From: Ambrosia x helenae
Lineage: Eukaryota; Streptophyta; Magnoliopsida; Asterales; Asteraceae
Direction of reading: 5' to 3'
Length of the DNA stretch: 64,000 nt
Assembly: GCA_030844895.1 (NCBI GenBank)
Contig: CM061232.1
Location: 88,291,769 to 88,355,768, forward strand
The first letter of the stretch is position 1. Each line of letters starts with the position of its first letter. Both the position numbers and the translations under genes were made by a program. Of the stretch, positions 33,689 through 45,173 are shown one piece after another. The notes under the pieces are model-generated. The model saw nothing but the letters and a program-made list of their open reading frames with translations, was not told the origin of the DNA and did no database searches.

Positions 33689-35789
33689 CATACACAGAAT
33701 AGAATTATTCATGTGATATTCGACTATCTTTTGACATGATGATACAAACCTTGAGAAGTTCAATGTATGTAACTTCATCCTTCCCCAACATGCCATTCTC
33801 CATTAGGTCTAAACATTTATTGACATGAATAACACTCTTCATTCGCGTAGAAGCTCCTAGAAGGATGTTGCATTTTTTCAGCGTAGGATAAAGACATGAA
33901 GTTTCCCCACAATTACTCATCAAGTTAAATGCCTACAAAAAGAAGCACAAAAGATAAAATCTATATTAAAATGGGTATAAGACGATTAATTTAAAATGTA
34001 AAAGTACATCCCAATTGTAGATGACAAAGTAACTAACATGACAAGCAGAGAATTGCAGCATGATATAAGAATGCCGATGCAAAAAGTGTTTATACCTCCT
34101 CTAAGTAGCCAGCTTTGCAAAGAGCTTGAATCATAAGAGTGTGACATTTATTGTTCAGGTCAATTCCTTTTTCCTCCATAGTTTTCCAAATCTCCATGAC
34201 AAACTATACAAAGAACAAATTCAGGTTATATCTTAATGGCACAGTACTCATTTATGAATGGTCGCATGCAATATAGTCAAAGGACAACTACACATGGACC
34301 AAAGTTTTCCTTAATAGGACTATGAAACTAAAATAAGCAAAAATGCCTGCTGTTTGGTAATTTAACATGCTTAATTGCTTATGTATTAATATAAAATAGT
34401 TAAAGCAGATGTGCTACCAACATTGAGAATGAACGATTTACAAATTTACAATAAGCTGTCCTAGGTACTCCACAATTTCCACATGAAAATAAACTACATA
34501 TTAATAGAAAATAAGTCCATTCAAAGGCCTACCAGTGGATCAGGTGCCGATGCGCAGTATTCAAGAATTTCAGCAAAATGGTGAGCTAACAGCACATGCT
34601 TGCCGTGGCTAATATTGGACAACAGAGTGGAAGCCTTTTCTCTTTCACCCAGGTGAAGTGCATTCACAATTTGCTTCTGCACTGATCCTATAATTGGATT
34701 CACTGGATAACCTGAACCAAAACTGAATGTCAAACACACTAAAAATGAATTCCCAATGAATCTATAAAAAGTCGGTCATGTTTCTTGTTTTAAGTCATGG
34801 TGAATACTACAGTGATTGTTTCAGATCAAAGTGATTGAATTAAGAGGTATTTTGAAACAGGTCTGAAATATTAAAGGAAAAAAAGTAATAGTGCTACAAT
34901 ATAAAGACGACCACTCTGGCCAATAACATAGTGACCCTTTATCATACCATAGAGTGATGTAGAACTTGTCCATTCCTTCTTCGGTTTTCCTTCTCTTGAA
35001 TTAAATCTGGAACTCTTGTTTCTTACCTAGACAACATCAGCTTTCACAAGTCAATAAAGTCTGAACATTTGGGCGTCCTTTCGATATCTGATATCACAAG
35101 TATGGATTTCATAAACAATATCCACTCGAGTGATATTTCAAATTTTATAACCATAAACTATATTAATAAAAGAATGATGTCAAGTTCATCACACTCTACA
35201 AATATTCCTAACAAACTTGGTTGACGAACATAGTCTATGAGCCGCTAATGTAGTGGCTTGTCAAAAAATAAAATTCAAATAGCCCTATTAATTTGACATC
35301 AAATTCAAAGTATAGCTTCTTAATGAATTTGTCATAGTCATTTCTTTGTTAGTCAAACGCATCATACGGGTTATATGATACCGTATGCCTTTGCCAGTAG
35401 TCACATCAGTCATTTCCTTCTTGTCAGCCAAAACATCAATGACTTAACCCTCATACGGTCCGTCATTGTCTAGATAGTGTATCAATAGTGTTTATTATTC
35501 ATCACCGACCTAAATAAATATAAAGTAGTACACTATGCTACTTAACACACTTTGACTATTAAAGTCAATTTGTTTGTATCAATTTTTAAGCCAACAAATG
35601 TAAAAGAAAAAAACACAAATTGTATATCTTTCTTACACACACTGTTCTATTCTAAGAAAAAACAAGGTTACTTTAGAATAATACCAATCCAGTTGAGTAT
35701 GACTTGCGTATTAATGGCGTCAAGAGCTTGCTACTGCTCCAAACAAAACTAAAAACAGAAAACAAAACAAGACATTAAATTTAATTAAA

Positions 35790-35823
<34 letters not shown>

Positions 35824-36008
35824 TGGAGATAGATAGAGATTGAAGTAGATACTTACAGCGAAACCCTAGCACACATGACAGATCTATACGGTGACGGTAA
35901 ATGATCAGCAGATACAGAGAGTGTTTAATGACGGAATTAGTGACGGTTTACCGGAGCTGCTACGGTGGTCGCCGGCGCCTCCTTCCGATGGATGATGATT
36001 CGCATCAT
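28672..36008 (-). CDS. Pentatricopeptide-repeat (PPR) protein, 13 exons, 883 codons
   Basis: Exons (minus): 36008-35952, 35026-34948, 34711-34533, 34203-34096, 33932-33750, 33003-32560, 32020-31925, 31831-31658, 31374-31147, 30432-30304, 29870-29682, 29605-29486, 29337-28672. All junctions are GT-AG; lengths sum to 2652 nt with no stop until TAG at 28672. PPR-type helix pairs are visible, e.g. HTLMIQALCKAGYLEE, VTFTIMIDCCSISGSFKSAQ and AVLFNTIIKAALRK. Such proteins bind organelle RNA. The basic start MMRIIIHRKEAP could be a targeting signal (inferred). The exon 1 donor is the least certain choice; a nearby ATG at 35876 gives a stop when spliced. The many-exon layout recalls the At1g76280-type PPR genes (from memory). 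The last exon ends in a triplicated 25-residue unit. Confidence 0.85.
28717..28941 (-). repeat. 75-bp in-frame triplication at the C-terminus of the PPR gene
   Basis: Three head-to-tail 75-bp units (GAACGGCAA at 28717, 28792, 28867) encode three near-identical copies of AKLLGTPKGEVMGSSTTKRK plus KLPFK. The copy nearest the stop differs most. A T-run right after it encodes a lysine run. Because 75 is 25 codons, the frame is kept. Confidence 0.95.
33004..33749 (-). other. Large intron 5 of the PPR gene with simple repeats
   Basis: Contains an A-run (about 33490-33506), a (CA)n(TA)n block (about 33639-33682) and a GAGGTGGCAAGATGGGTGG segment (about 33311) like the edge of a small transposon. 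No exon is missed here, since the exons on both sides join in phase 0. Confidence 0.6.
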
Positions 36009-36429
36009 AATAATCTGTGAAGTTGTAAGGTTTAGAGGGTAGTTTGGAAATGCAAAAGTGTCAGGGCACATGGGGTGGTTTGGTTTTTATCAGGGGACGG
36101 GGCGCCACCGAAATGTCTATGGGTACCCATTATCAGTACGGTAATATAGTTGTGTTGTGGACTGTTTTGATAATTCTATCTAACGGGCTGGTACCGATTT
36201 ATATTTTATTTTTGAGTTTTATATCAATGCAACTTTTTTTTTGTTTTAACCATGTGTTTTGTAGTTTTGTTATATGTTTACCGTTTATTTTTTAACGTTT
36301 TTGTATTACCCGTGTGTTTATTAAAATGTAAAAGTAAATAAAAATAAAAACATTGCATTAAAACATAAATATTTTAAACATAATAATATTAAACAAAAAA
36401 AATTCATTAAAAACAAAGAAAAAACTTAA
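36009..36429. other. Upstream region of the PPR gene
   Basis: Presumed promoter and 5' flank of the minus-strand PPR gene. No clear TATA box. A short plus-strand frame (36044-36295) is not supported as a gene. Confidence 0.5.
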
Positions 36430-36700
36430 AGTTGGCGCAACAATCGCCATGCCTTGACATGGTCGAAATCGTTGTCGTATCGAATCCCATACTCATATTG
36501 AGTGAATTCGATAGCCAACTCCTCATTAAGCTCCGAATCATCTCTCACTTGTTGCTCGTATAGGGTGGTTCACCTCTCACATTTGATGTTGAGGTCGTCC
36601 CACTTGAACTAGAGGTCATTGACGGTCTTGGTGGTGTTGGTGCCAGCGTGTTCAACGAAGTCGCTAAACACTCGGGCCCAAAAAAGTTTGGTGGAACGGT
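36429..36700 (-). pseudogene. SANT/trihelix-like transposon-associated protein fragment
   Basis: The minus strand reads KLFWARVFSDFVEHAGTNTT, then a region with FKWDDLNIKCER, TLYEQQVRDD, YEYGIRYDNDF and DHVKAWRLLRQL. This is the pattern of plant SANT/Myb-like proteins tied to PIF/Harbinger elements and the related 'NAM-associated' family: W..V...F, K..DL...CE..., Y......F...HAW..L. At least two in-frame stops interrupt it. A DNA-binding role is inferred from family resemblance only. Confidence 0.6.
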
Positions 36701-36780
36701 TGCAATAGTAAGAAATAAATGTTAAAACCGTTCAAAAATGTAAAAATAACAAGTTTGGGTTTTAAATGTAAATAAATAAA

Positions 36781-36917
36781 AGAATCAGTGGAGTGTTGTC
36801 TCCAAAAAAGTGTTTCAGCGAAGTAAATCAGTGGAGTGTTGTCTCCAAAAAAGTGTTTCAGCGAAGTAAATCAGTGGAGTGTTGCCTCCAAAAAAGTGTT
36901 TCAGTTAAGTAAATCAG
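36781..36917. repeat. Tandem repeat, three ~46-bp copies
   Basis: ATCAGTGGAGTGTTGTCTCC followed by AAAAAAGTGTTTCAGCGAAG repeats three times with one or two substitutions in the third copy. Confidence 0.92.
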
Positions 36918-37286
36918 TGAAGTGATGTGGCAAAACAGGATTGGTTAAAATCAGTTAAAGAAAAAATTATACCTTGCAAGCACCCCTCCCCCCTCACACC
37001 CATCACATTATCACACCAAATCAGATTATGTCACCTCATTTTATCACATTCCATCACTAAACCCATGTGACAGTGTTCACATTCTATGACATTTCATCAC
37101 TAAATTTTTTTTTAAATAAACAAAAAACATTACATGTTTTATTAATAAAAAGATATTTAAATATTTAAAAAAATATATTTAAATATTTAAATTATTTCAA
37201 CCTCCAGTTTTCAAACGTTTCAAATTTCTGACCCTATAAATACAACACCAAAACCTCATTCTCAGTCACAATTATCTCTCAAACCA

Positions 37287-38009
37287 ATGAAAGATATGGG
37301 TGGTGGTTATCCTTACGAAGCTGTTGGACCTTCCGATCTCCGACGATACTCTCATCAGAGACATCGTGTACCAATTCCTGCTTCTCCTACTCCTCAACCA
37401 ATGTTTTCTCTTCCTGGACCTTCCGATCTCCGACGATACTCTCGTCAGAGACATCGTGTACCAATTCCTGCTTCTCCTACTCCTCAACCAATGTTTTCTC
37501 CTCCTACTTCTCAACCAATGTTCTCTTCTCCTGCTCCTCATACTCCTCAACAAATGTTTTCTCCTCCTCCTTCTCAATCAATGTTTTCTCTTCCTTCTCA
37601 ACCAGTGTTCTCTTCTCTTCTCCTCCTCCTCAACCAGTGTCCACTCCTAATCCTTTGCACTTCCCCATTCCCCCACTACCAGGGTACACTCCCCCAAACC
37701 CAGATGCTGATTTCACTAATGAGGAGCTTGTACGGTTTTTAGAATATGTTATGGCTGTAAGGGGAATGGGCCAGCTACAGTTGGTGGAGACCCAACCGAA
37801 CCCCACCCCCAAACCTTCCTCCTCGGGAGCCATATGAGGAGGAGTACGAAGCAGTGTGGGCTGCTATGGATGCGGAAAGATACTACTCAGGATCAACTCC
37901 TGAGTATTGTCGCATCCGCTCGGATGCGAGGTCCGACGGTCGCGACAGCGATCGTTCTGTGTCACCTCCAGAGTATACACTGGAGGACTGGGACAATTAC
38001 TCTCCGTAG
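37287..38009 (+). pseudogene. Proline/serine-rich ORF, function unknown (frameshifted)
   Basis: A TATA box (TATAAAT, 37235-37241) lies 46 bp before an ATG at 37287. The protein begins MKDMGGGYPYEAVGPSDLRR, then repeats a unit GPSDLRRYS.QRHRVPIPAS plus PTPQPMFS twice, and continues with PxSQPMFS repeats. Two frame changes (near 37615 and 37815) break it. In the correct frames it goes on to FTNEELVRFLEYV and an acidic tail (PYEEEYEAVWAAMDAERYYS ... LEDWDNYSP) ending in TAG at 38007. Not recognised. It lies between two SANT-like frames on the other strand, which suggests a transposon-borne or transposon-captured gene. Confidence 0.5.
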
Positions 38010-38329
38010 TGTGGGATAATTTAGGATTTGTAATGTTATTTTAATAAAAGTAATTTAGGATTATGTATGTAATGTTTAATTAATTAAGTTTAATTATGTT
38101 AATGTTTTTATTTATGTAATGTTTTTATTTAATTTGACAAATTCATAAAAAAAAATATAAACTACAAACATTACATTTAAAAAAATAAAAACATTAAATT
38201 AAAATAAAAACACACTACTACAAATAAAATAAAAACTTGAAAAAATAACACACTACTACAAATAAAATAAAAACTACTAAAAAAATACAAACATTTAAAA
38301 ACCTAAGAAAGTTTAGGGGGTAACATTCG

Positions 38330-38679
38330 TCACGCCGAAACATGTTGAAAATCAACCCCGAACTCAGCAGCGTAGTCGATTTGAGCAAAGCCAACTTGCA
38401 CATCTTCGGTTTCGTTGGGGTTTTTATTCACCGTTTTTTTAAATAAATTTTCGAAGTTTTGACACTTCGATTGGAGGCCCGCGTGTTTATGAGAGATTGA
38501 ATCACACGAACGGTTAGTTCCCCCGACAAGTTGACTAAACTCGATAAAACTTTTTTCCGGTTCGGATTGTTTCGTCCACGAACACGACCACGACCCGTGC
38601 TAGTTGATGCGTCATTGGGGTGTACGGTATCATACGCGATCACTAACGCGATTTCCTCCTCTTGCGTCCAAGTAACCAT
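38330..38679 (-). pseudogene. SANT/trihelix-like protein, second copy
   Basis: Starts MVTWTQEEEIALVIAYDTVH (the SANT start W..EEE.AL..A), passes through a basic linker, and after one frame change continues as SQLVGGTNRSCDSISHKHAG, LQSKCQNFENLFKK and FAQIDYAAEFGVDFQHV, ending at a stop at 38330. This matches the W-E-E-E / K....N...F / Y...FG..F layout of plant SANT proteins linked to PIF/Harbinger. TATA-like TATATATA lies about 90 bp upstream. Related in type to the fragment at 36429-36700 but not a close copy. Confidence 0.6.
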
Positions 38680-40756
38680 GATGAGGATGATGAGTTGAAT
38701 TTGGTGATTTTTTTTGTGTATAGAAGAAGATAGATTGGTGCTTGTGGGTTTGAATGGGTAAATTTGTGAGTATGTATATATATAGGTAAAAAAAATGTTT
38801 TTTTTTAAATTTGGTCAACATGACCGTTGGCCAGCCAACGGCCAGCCCACCAACGTCGTGATATACATCACGAATAAATGCATCACGACCATGAATCTTT
38901 TGGGGGCGGTGTTTCGCGGTGATGTAACGTTTGTGATTTTTTTTCAGTATATTATAACTTTTGGGAACCTAAAGTGACAATAACACAAGATATTAAAATC
39001 GCATAAATCATACTATAATGTGACGTTGGAATAGAATTGTAATACGGACAAATTCGTTATGCCAGAATAATAACTAATCGGTTCATAACATAAGATTAAA
39101 CGATTTTAATACGTTTATATTCGACCAATTGTTAGCAACGCATACTGAACATGTTATTTACTAAATTATTATTTAATAATATGTATATTATAGTAATTAA
39201 ACTAAATTATTTTTTTCTCATTCTGAGAAGTTAGAAACGGAAGTAAATGAGAGCAACCTCGGATGTTTTTTTTTTTTGTGTAGCCGACGAGTGGAATACC
39301 AATATCAATTAAATCGTTATTTAAACCCATTGATTAGAAAAACGAAACCGTTGGACTTGTTATTTTATTCATAACTTATGTGTGACCATAAAACTCACAC
39401 TACCACACAACCTTTCGAACATTTTTCACTTTTCCGACGAGAATCCAACAAGTCGAAACCTCCCATCAACCGCCGACCAGTCACCATTCTGAACCAACAA
39501 CACCCATTGTCCATCACCGCTACCGTTAACCATAACCACTTCACGACCACTGTTGTTCAACCATTGTGTTCCGATCGATTGATCGAACTCCACTTCTCAT
39601 TTGAGGTAAGCTCAGGAACTCTAATTAATGTTGTGAGAATCTATGACTAGTGTATGTATATTTCTTATTATTATAAAGTTTAACGTGTTTGGTTATAAAA
39701 GCACTAAAGTTATAAATCTTTTACAAAAGTTTTGGTTGGTTATATAGTTTACGAACATGATTCCAAATAGAAAAATTTAAACAAATTCAAAAATTGTTTT
39801 CTAAGTTTTGACCACTTTGTAACTTTAGTTTTAAAGCCAAAACCGTTTTATTCTCAAACTATTATAACCCCATATTTTATATAAAAATTGAAGTCCTTTG
39901 TTAGTATAACTTTATGTAAAAGGCTTGTATAGGTTTACAATCATTTGTTTTAATTTTATACATGGTTTTCTATACAAATTTTCTTTTGTAAGTCTACAAC
40001 TTGAAAACTAATCATTTAAACTCATTAAATTATTAAAGAATATGATTATTGAATTATTTAAATAATAATAAAATAGATAAATCAAAATTGTTATACATTA
40101 TACAAACACTATAACTATAGATACTAAAACATCACTCCTTAATTAGGTTCAAGCATAGTTCTTTGATTCTCGTCAATTCATTGCAAGTTCAACATCAACT
40201 TTTATGTGAACTTTTGATCGCTTTCTCAAGCTGTGAGTATATCTTTCCCTTTTTTTCATGTTTACTCTTTTGGGGCTATTCATGTACACTATGACTAAAT
40301 GTTATTCTTTCACTAAGTGCAATTTTCATGTGTGTTTGCTTTATGTTAATTTGTGTGTCTATGACTTGTCAAAATCATTAACCTTTGAGGGTCTGGCATT
40401 TCAATGAATAGTACTATGGTATATACCCTTGTGACTCTGTTGAGAGTCCTCGTCATTGCTATGTATTACATTACTACTAGCGCATACTATATATATCTGC
40501 TTTTCTTTACATAGGGTTGATTTTGAACGGATATTACTTATTACATAATTGCAAATGGTACCGCACATGAATTGCTAAACACTTTTCCTACTATATTTAT
40601 TCAAACAGGGTATGCTCACCAATACATTTTGTATTGACCAAATCATTTTCGTACATGTTTCAGGTTCTTATGAGATTACTTCCAAGCGTTTGGAACTTAG
40701 ACTTAGATTGAGATTACTGAAGAAGTAAATACCTCTCCTAGTAGACAAGAATGCTG
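38680..40756. other. Intergenic DNA left of element D
   Basis: AT-rich. A 90-codon frame at 39378-39650 (Thr/Asn/His-rich, ending before a GTAAGC donor-like site) is open but unrecognised; it could be a first exon or chance. The palindromic GTTGGCCAGCCAACGGCCAG lies near 38825. No other feature is supported. Confidence 0.45.
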
Positions 40757-41222
40757 TTCCGGTAATGAATAACTAACCCAAGCTGGATCCGGGTGCCTGC
40801 AAAACAAAACACCGTTAGGACTCGTCACAGGAAAGGGGGTTTCCTGTGACCACCCTCCGGCGTGAGAATAAGTATTGGTTCTTGGTGTGAGAGTAAAGCC
40901 AAAGCTTTTATGATTGTGTGTATGAAATATTATTTACCTCTGACCTCTATTTATAACCTTTCTTACTTTCCTCGTAACCGCCTCTTCGAGCCTATCTCCA
41001 GGAGCTGATTCTCCGGTTTAAATGGAGATAGGCCTTATCTTCTCTTTCGAACCTTCCTTCCCTGATTCTCGGAAAAGAGGTTTAGCCTTATCAATTGTCC
41101 GGGGTACAACCGTGTTGGTTCACCCGGCGTATATCTGCCATTGGGCTGGCCCGAAGGTAATGGGGCCTTTATGTGGTATTGGGCCGATCCATCTAGATTG
41201 GGCCTACCTCGTCGTGTCCCCC
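40757..41222 (-). repeat. 3' LTR of element D (edges approximate)
   Basis: Inferred from position: on the minus strand the purine tract ACTTGGGGGGAC (about 41217-41228) precedes it. The segment has LTR-like content and no frame, and plus-strand TGTTCCGG near 40757 would be the terminal CA on minus. The second LTR is outside the window, so edges and TSD cannot be checked. Confidence 0.5.
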
Positions 41223-41350
41223 CAAGTCTAGTGATAAGCAGACTTGGTTATTACTAGGCTTTTTAAAATGACAAGTTATATGATACTTTGATAATGACGT
41301 AAATGCCAAAATAAAAAATCTTTATAGAGTATAGCGCCGCATGGGTAAGG

Positions 41351-41477
41351 CACGTGATGTGACGTCATCCTGAGTTGTCGCCTCAGCCGTTTTAACAGTC
41401 TGAGCAACTCAAGGGTTCTGACTGTTGGCGGTTTGATTTTAAAATTTAAAAACGCGTACAATCTTCCGCCTATAAAT
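41351..41477 (+). promoter_or_regulatory. Putative promoter of antisense aORF1
   Basis: CACGTG (41351-41356) and TGACGTCA (41360-41367) are classical plant bZIP targets (G-box and C-box/as-1-like). TATAAAT is at 41471-41477, 60 bp before the ATG at 41537. The same three elements precede aORF2. Confidence 0.65.
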
Positions 41478-42254
41478 TAGCTGGTTGCCACTGAAATGTA
41501 CAGTTCAAAGTAACTAACTATCAATTTCCCTTTGAAATGGCTCCCAAAGCTAGCACATCACGAACCACCATGAGTGTTGCCCAGATTCATACTAGTTGGT
41601 CGGTAACGGCACTACAATCTTTCCTTTCTGAGTGGCGTATATCACCGGAGTGGAATCCCGTGTGTCCAGGGCCACCGACGTTGCTTTCCCTTAAAGCCTG
41701 GGAAAATTACCTATATGCTGAGTTCTTCAAGTTTTGCCACTTCCGGCTACCGGTTACTCAATTCATGGTGGAATTGCTGCCATACTATAAGGTAAACATT
41801 TCTCAGCTGCATCCCTTAGGACTAATTAAGGTGAAGCATTTCGAATTTTGTGCCCGGGGACTAGGTATGTCCCCCCAGCTGGATATCTTCCGAGTGTTTT
41901 ATGTCCTTGTGTACAAAGGAGAGTACTTCACGTTTGACCGTCGCCCTGGGGCTCCTTCCTGTATTGAGAATTTTCCCCCCAATGTGCAAGATAAAAACTG
42001 GAAACGAAAGTTCTTCTTTATCGACGAGGGTGTGTTGCCGGTCGCTGCACCGGTGCAAACCACTGAAGGGAAAACAAAATTTGCTGATGAGAGCCCTGCT
42101 CCGTCTGTCTTTGAGAAGCTTCCACTGTATGTGGCTCTGGTGAACCACCCTACCCCGTGCACTCATATCCCTGAACGAGCCCTTGTAGCCGTCGGTATGA
42201 GCCGTGTTTGGGTTGATGACACCATATATCCGGAGTATTGTCGACGAGACCAAG

Positions 42255-42322
42255 GTAGGTCCTATTACATAGTTTATCATTCACAAAGTATTTTTAATTT
42301 AACCGGTCGTTTCTGTGTTCAG
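42255..42322 (+). other. Candidate intron 1 of aORF1
   Basis: Starts GTAGGT and ends CTGTGTTCAG. It is 68 nt, so it changes frame. Without splicing the frame stops at 42347; with splicing it continues in frame across 42323-42349. Confidence 0.65.
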
Positions 42323-42349
42323 ATGAGTGGCATTACTTTGATGCCATAG

Positions 42350-45013
42350 TGTCACACCCTATAAAATCCACTTGCGGAGTTTTACCGCAAGGTGCATGAC
42401 AAACCAGGATCCAAACCAACGATCACAATAAACAAGTCTAAATGAATATAAATGCAATTTCAAAACATAATTTAAAAATCCCGTTTACAGCGGAAGCTTA
42501 TTCAAAACAGTATCTCAACAATGAAACAATAGTTTCAACGTTCAAAAGACCATGCAACCCTAGTTAGACGCCGTGCAGACGCGTGCGCCCTAGTCCAGTC
42601 GTGCTACCTTAGCGACCTGAGAAAACATGTAAAAGTTTACGTCAGCACAAAAATGCTGGTGAGTTTACAGGTTTTGTATCCAAGTACCAAGTCCACCTGT
42701 CCATACTATAACAAATCGAAAACCAGTATACGCTAGCTAGGCGTACGTTTTGTTACTACCACGATTGGAAAACCATTACTAACTCGAATACCAGATGTTG
42801 TGCCCGAAAAGTACCAATTGTTCCTGTTGTTCCTGTTTGAGACAATATGCACTCGCCCGGCCCTCCAAGCGACGAGCGGGGTTGGTCACTCCCAATAGCG
42901 CTATTCACATTTCCCCGTTGTGCAAACCCGCACATTCATGGTTCCCCCGGGACTTCCAAAGATCGTGTAGTACACAATAGAAACCCATAGTATGACAGTA
43001 GTTACCAAATAATCGTTTAACACATGTTTTCTCCCCCGAAAGTATAAAACCAGTTTAAAAGAGGGGCCGTAAACTCACCTTAAGTTGCGTTACTCCTTAA
43101 CCCGAGTAAACTCAGCTGCTATGCTAGTCCCGTAAGCGGCGACCTAACATATGACAGTTACAAGTACTTAGACTAATAACCCGCGGGTTAATTAGTCCCT
43201 AGATGTCCAGACCATAACCAAGTTCGTTTGAAAACACCGTGACTGTTTAACTGACCCAAAGTACAAGACTCGACATCCCATTGGTGGCCCGAGACTCCCC
43301 GTGTTATGTTTACGCTCCAAAACATACAATAACGCAATCACACTTAACATACGTTAACACACCACAAGTTATAGCACATAGTTCACGTATCACCGAATTA
43401 CATCCAAACATATGTTACCAAGTTATCATATATGTTACGAGGTTCCTAGCATGTTACTACATGTCAAATCGGGTCTCGGAATGCTAATTTACACTTACAA
43501 CAGTAGTACACGCGATTAGGAAACGTAAACTAGCAATTAGGAAAGTCAACATGTGATTAGGGATGGTCAACAGGCAATTACAAGGGCTAATCGCCCCTTA
43601 GGATAGGCGATTAGGGCTATTCCCATGCATTATAGGCGATTATGGTCATAAGGTATGCAATTCAGAGCTTAACTAGTGATTAGGATCACAATTGCATGAA
43701 ATAAAGGCAATTATGACCCCAATCGCCTATATATACACGATTAGGCTTCCCATTCAGGCGATTAGGCCCCTAATCGCCTATAACATAGGCGATTAGGATC
43801 CCCAATCGCCTATAGTGCAGCTGATATGGTTTTTCGCGCGTTTAACCTTCCAAATCAGATCCAGAACGTGTGTAACCACCCAATATCATCCCAAACACTA
43901 TCCTAAACATGTTTAACCCAAAATCCTTCGTTTTACCTCGTATAATCAGTCCTGCATGCAACCAAGTAATCCAAACACCATTCACATAGCATGCAACATC
44001 ATACTAACACGTGTAATCATAACCCTAATATCCAATTACTGAGATTTCTATCATCATACTATCAATATCAATTCTGATCTAACATAATAACATATCAATC
44101 CATCATCATGAATCATAAAAATCCTAGCTTTCTAATCATACACACCCATAACGCATGTATATTAGTTATAATCCGATTAACAACCCTTATTAACGATTTT
44201 CAGAAAGCTTTTTCGTTTAAGAACAGGTCTGGACCATTAGGGATTGATTAAAAACGTTTATAAAGATTTATGGATGAAAACCAAACCTTAGGATTATGAA
44301 AGAATGATGATTCAAGCTTGAAACCTTGTGTTTTGATCAAAAATCGCCTTCCAGAGGTTGTTTATGTGTTGGGGCGGGTTATGGGACGACTAGGGTTGGT
44401 ATAATGAAGTTTAGGAGGTTAAGTATGGTATTTATAGTCGTTTTTAGTCGTCCAGCCCGTAACTAGCGATTGTGCAGCTCTTATACGCGATTAGGAATGC
44501 TAATCGCATGAAGGTTCACACGATTAGGCCTAATCGCCTATACCTTCACACGATTAGCCACCTAATCGCCCCATATGTTGCCTACTCGCCTCCCCTATGG
44601 GCGATTAGGCTTCCTAATCGCCTATAGGGGCTAGTTTCGTGTGTTTTGCGCGTTAAACCCCGTTTTAACATATGTTAACACATATTCACGTACCGACAAG
44701 TCACATAATGATTGTAAACACATAACACAAGTAAATACACATGTTCACACTCGTTCACCAATTCCCGGGACTCGAGACTCGTATGTTCCGTATGCCCTGA
44801 CGATCCTACAAATCGTCACCGTTTGTACACTTGGTTAAGGACCGACATCTAATGAACCTCTAGACCAACATCCAATGACCCTCAAGACTAAACCGATGGT
44901 TCCCGAACCATAACCTGACTTAACTAACCCAGTTAAGTACAATATACGCGTGACTCGCTAAGGCAGACTTTCATCTAGACAACGTTGTTAACCAGAATTT
45001 GCCGGGTGTCACA
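42350..45013 (-). repeat. 3' LTR of element C
   Basis: 2664 bp, same family as E and as the B LTR. Minus-strand TATAAATA at 44429-44436. GGCGATTAGG-type arrays lie upstream (about 44460-44640) and downstream (about 43510-43820) of the start region. Predicted small frames inside are not genes. Confidence 0.93.
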
Positions 45014-45173
45014 TCATCCCCACGTTAAAAGAATTTTCGTCCCGAAAATTGCACAAGTACCAAAAGAACAAAAGAAGTAACGAAGGAAATAAACAAAAGA
45101 TAGGAACCAAAAGAGAGATTTACCCGAGTTGTCACATCATCCCCACGTTAAAAGGAATCTCGCCCCGAGATTC
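45014..45173 (-). promoter_or_regulatory. Duplicated hairpin plus PPT module of element C
   Basis: Next to the LTR, hairpin AATTTTCG-TCC-CGAAAATT (45032-45050) with the purine tract AACGTGGGGATGA. About 120 bp further in, hairpin GAATCTCG-CCC-CGAGATTC (45155-45173) with a second AACGTGGGGATGATGTGACA. The inner hairpin overlaps the pol stop region, exactly as in element B. Confidence 0.8.

Noticed and set aside
35857..35876. ATG at 35876 as the start of the PPR gene with donor GTAAGT
   Set aside because: Joined to exon 2 it meets a stop at once; the ATG at 36008 with donor at 35951 gives an open phase-0 join.
39378..39650. 90-codon frame followed by a donor-like GTAAGC
   Set aside because: Unrecognised, compositionally biased and without a second exon; kept only as a note in the intergenic entry.
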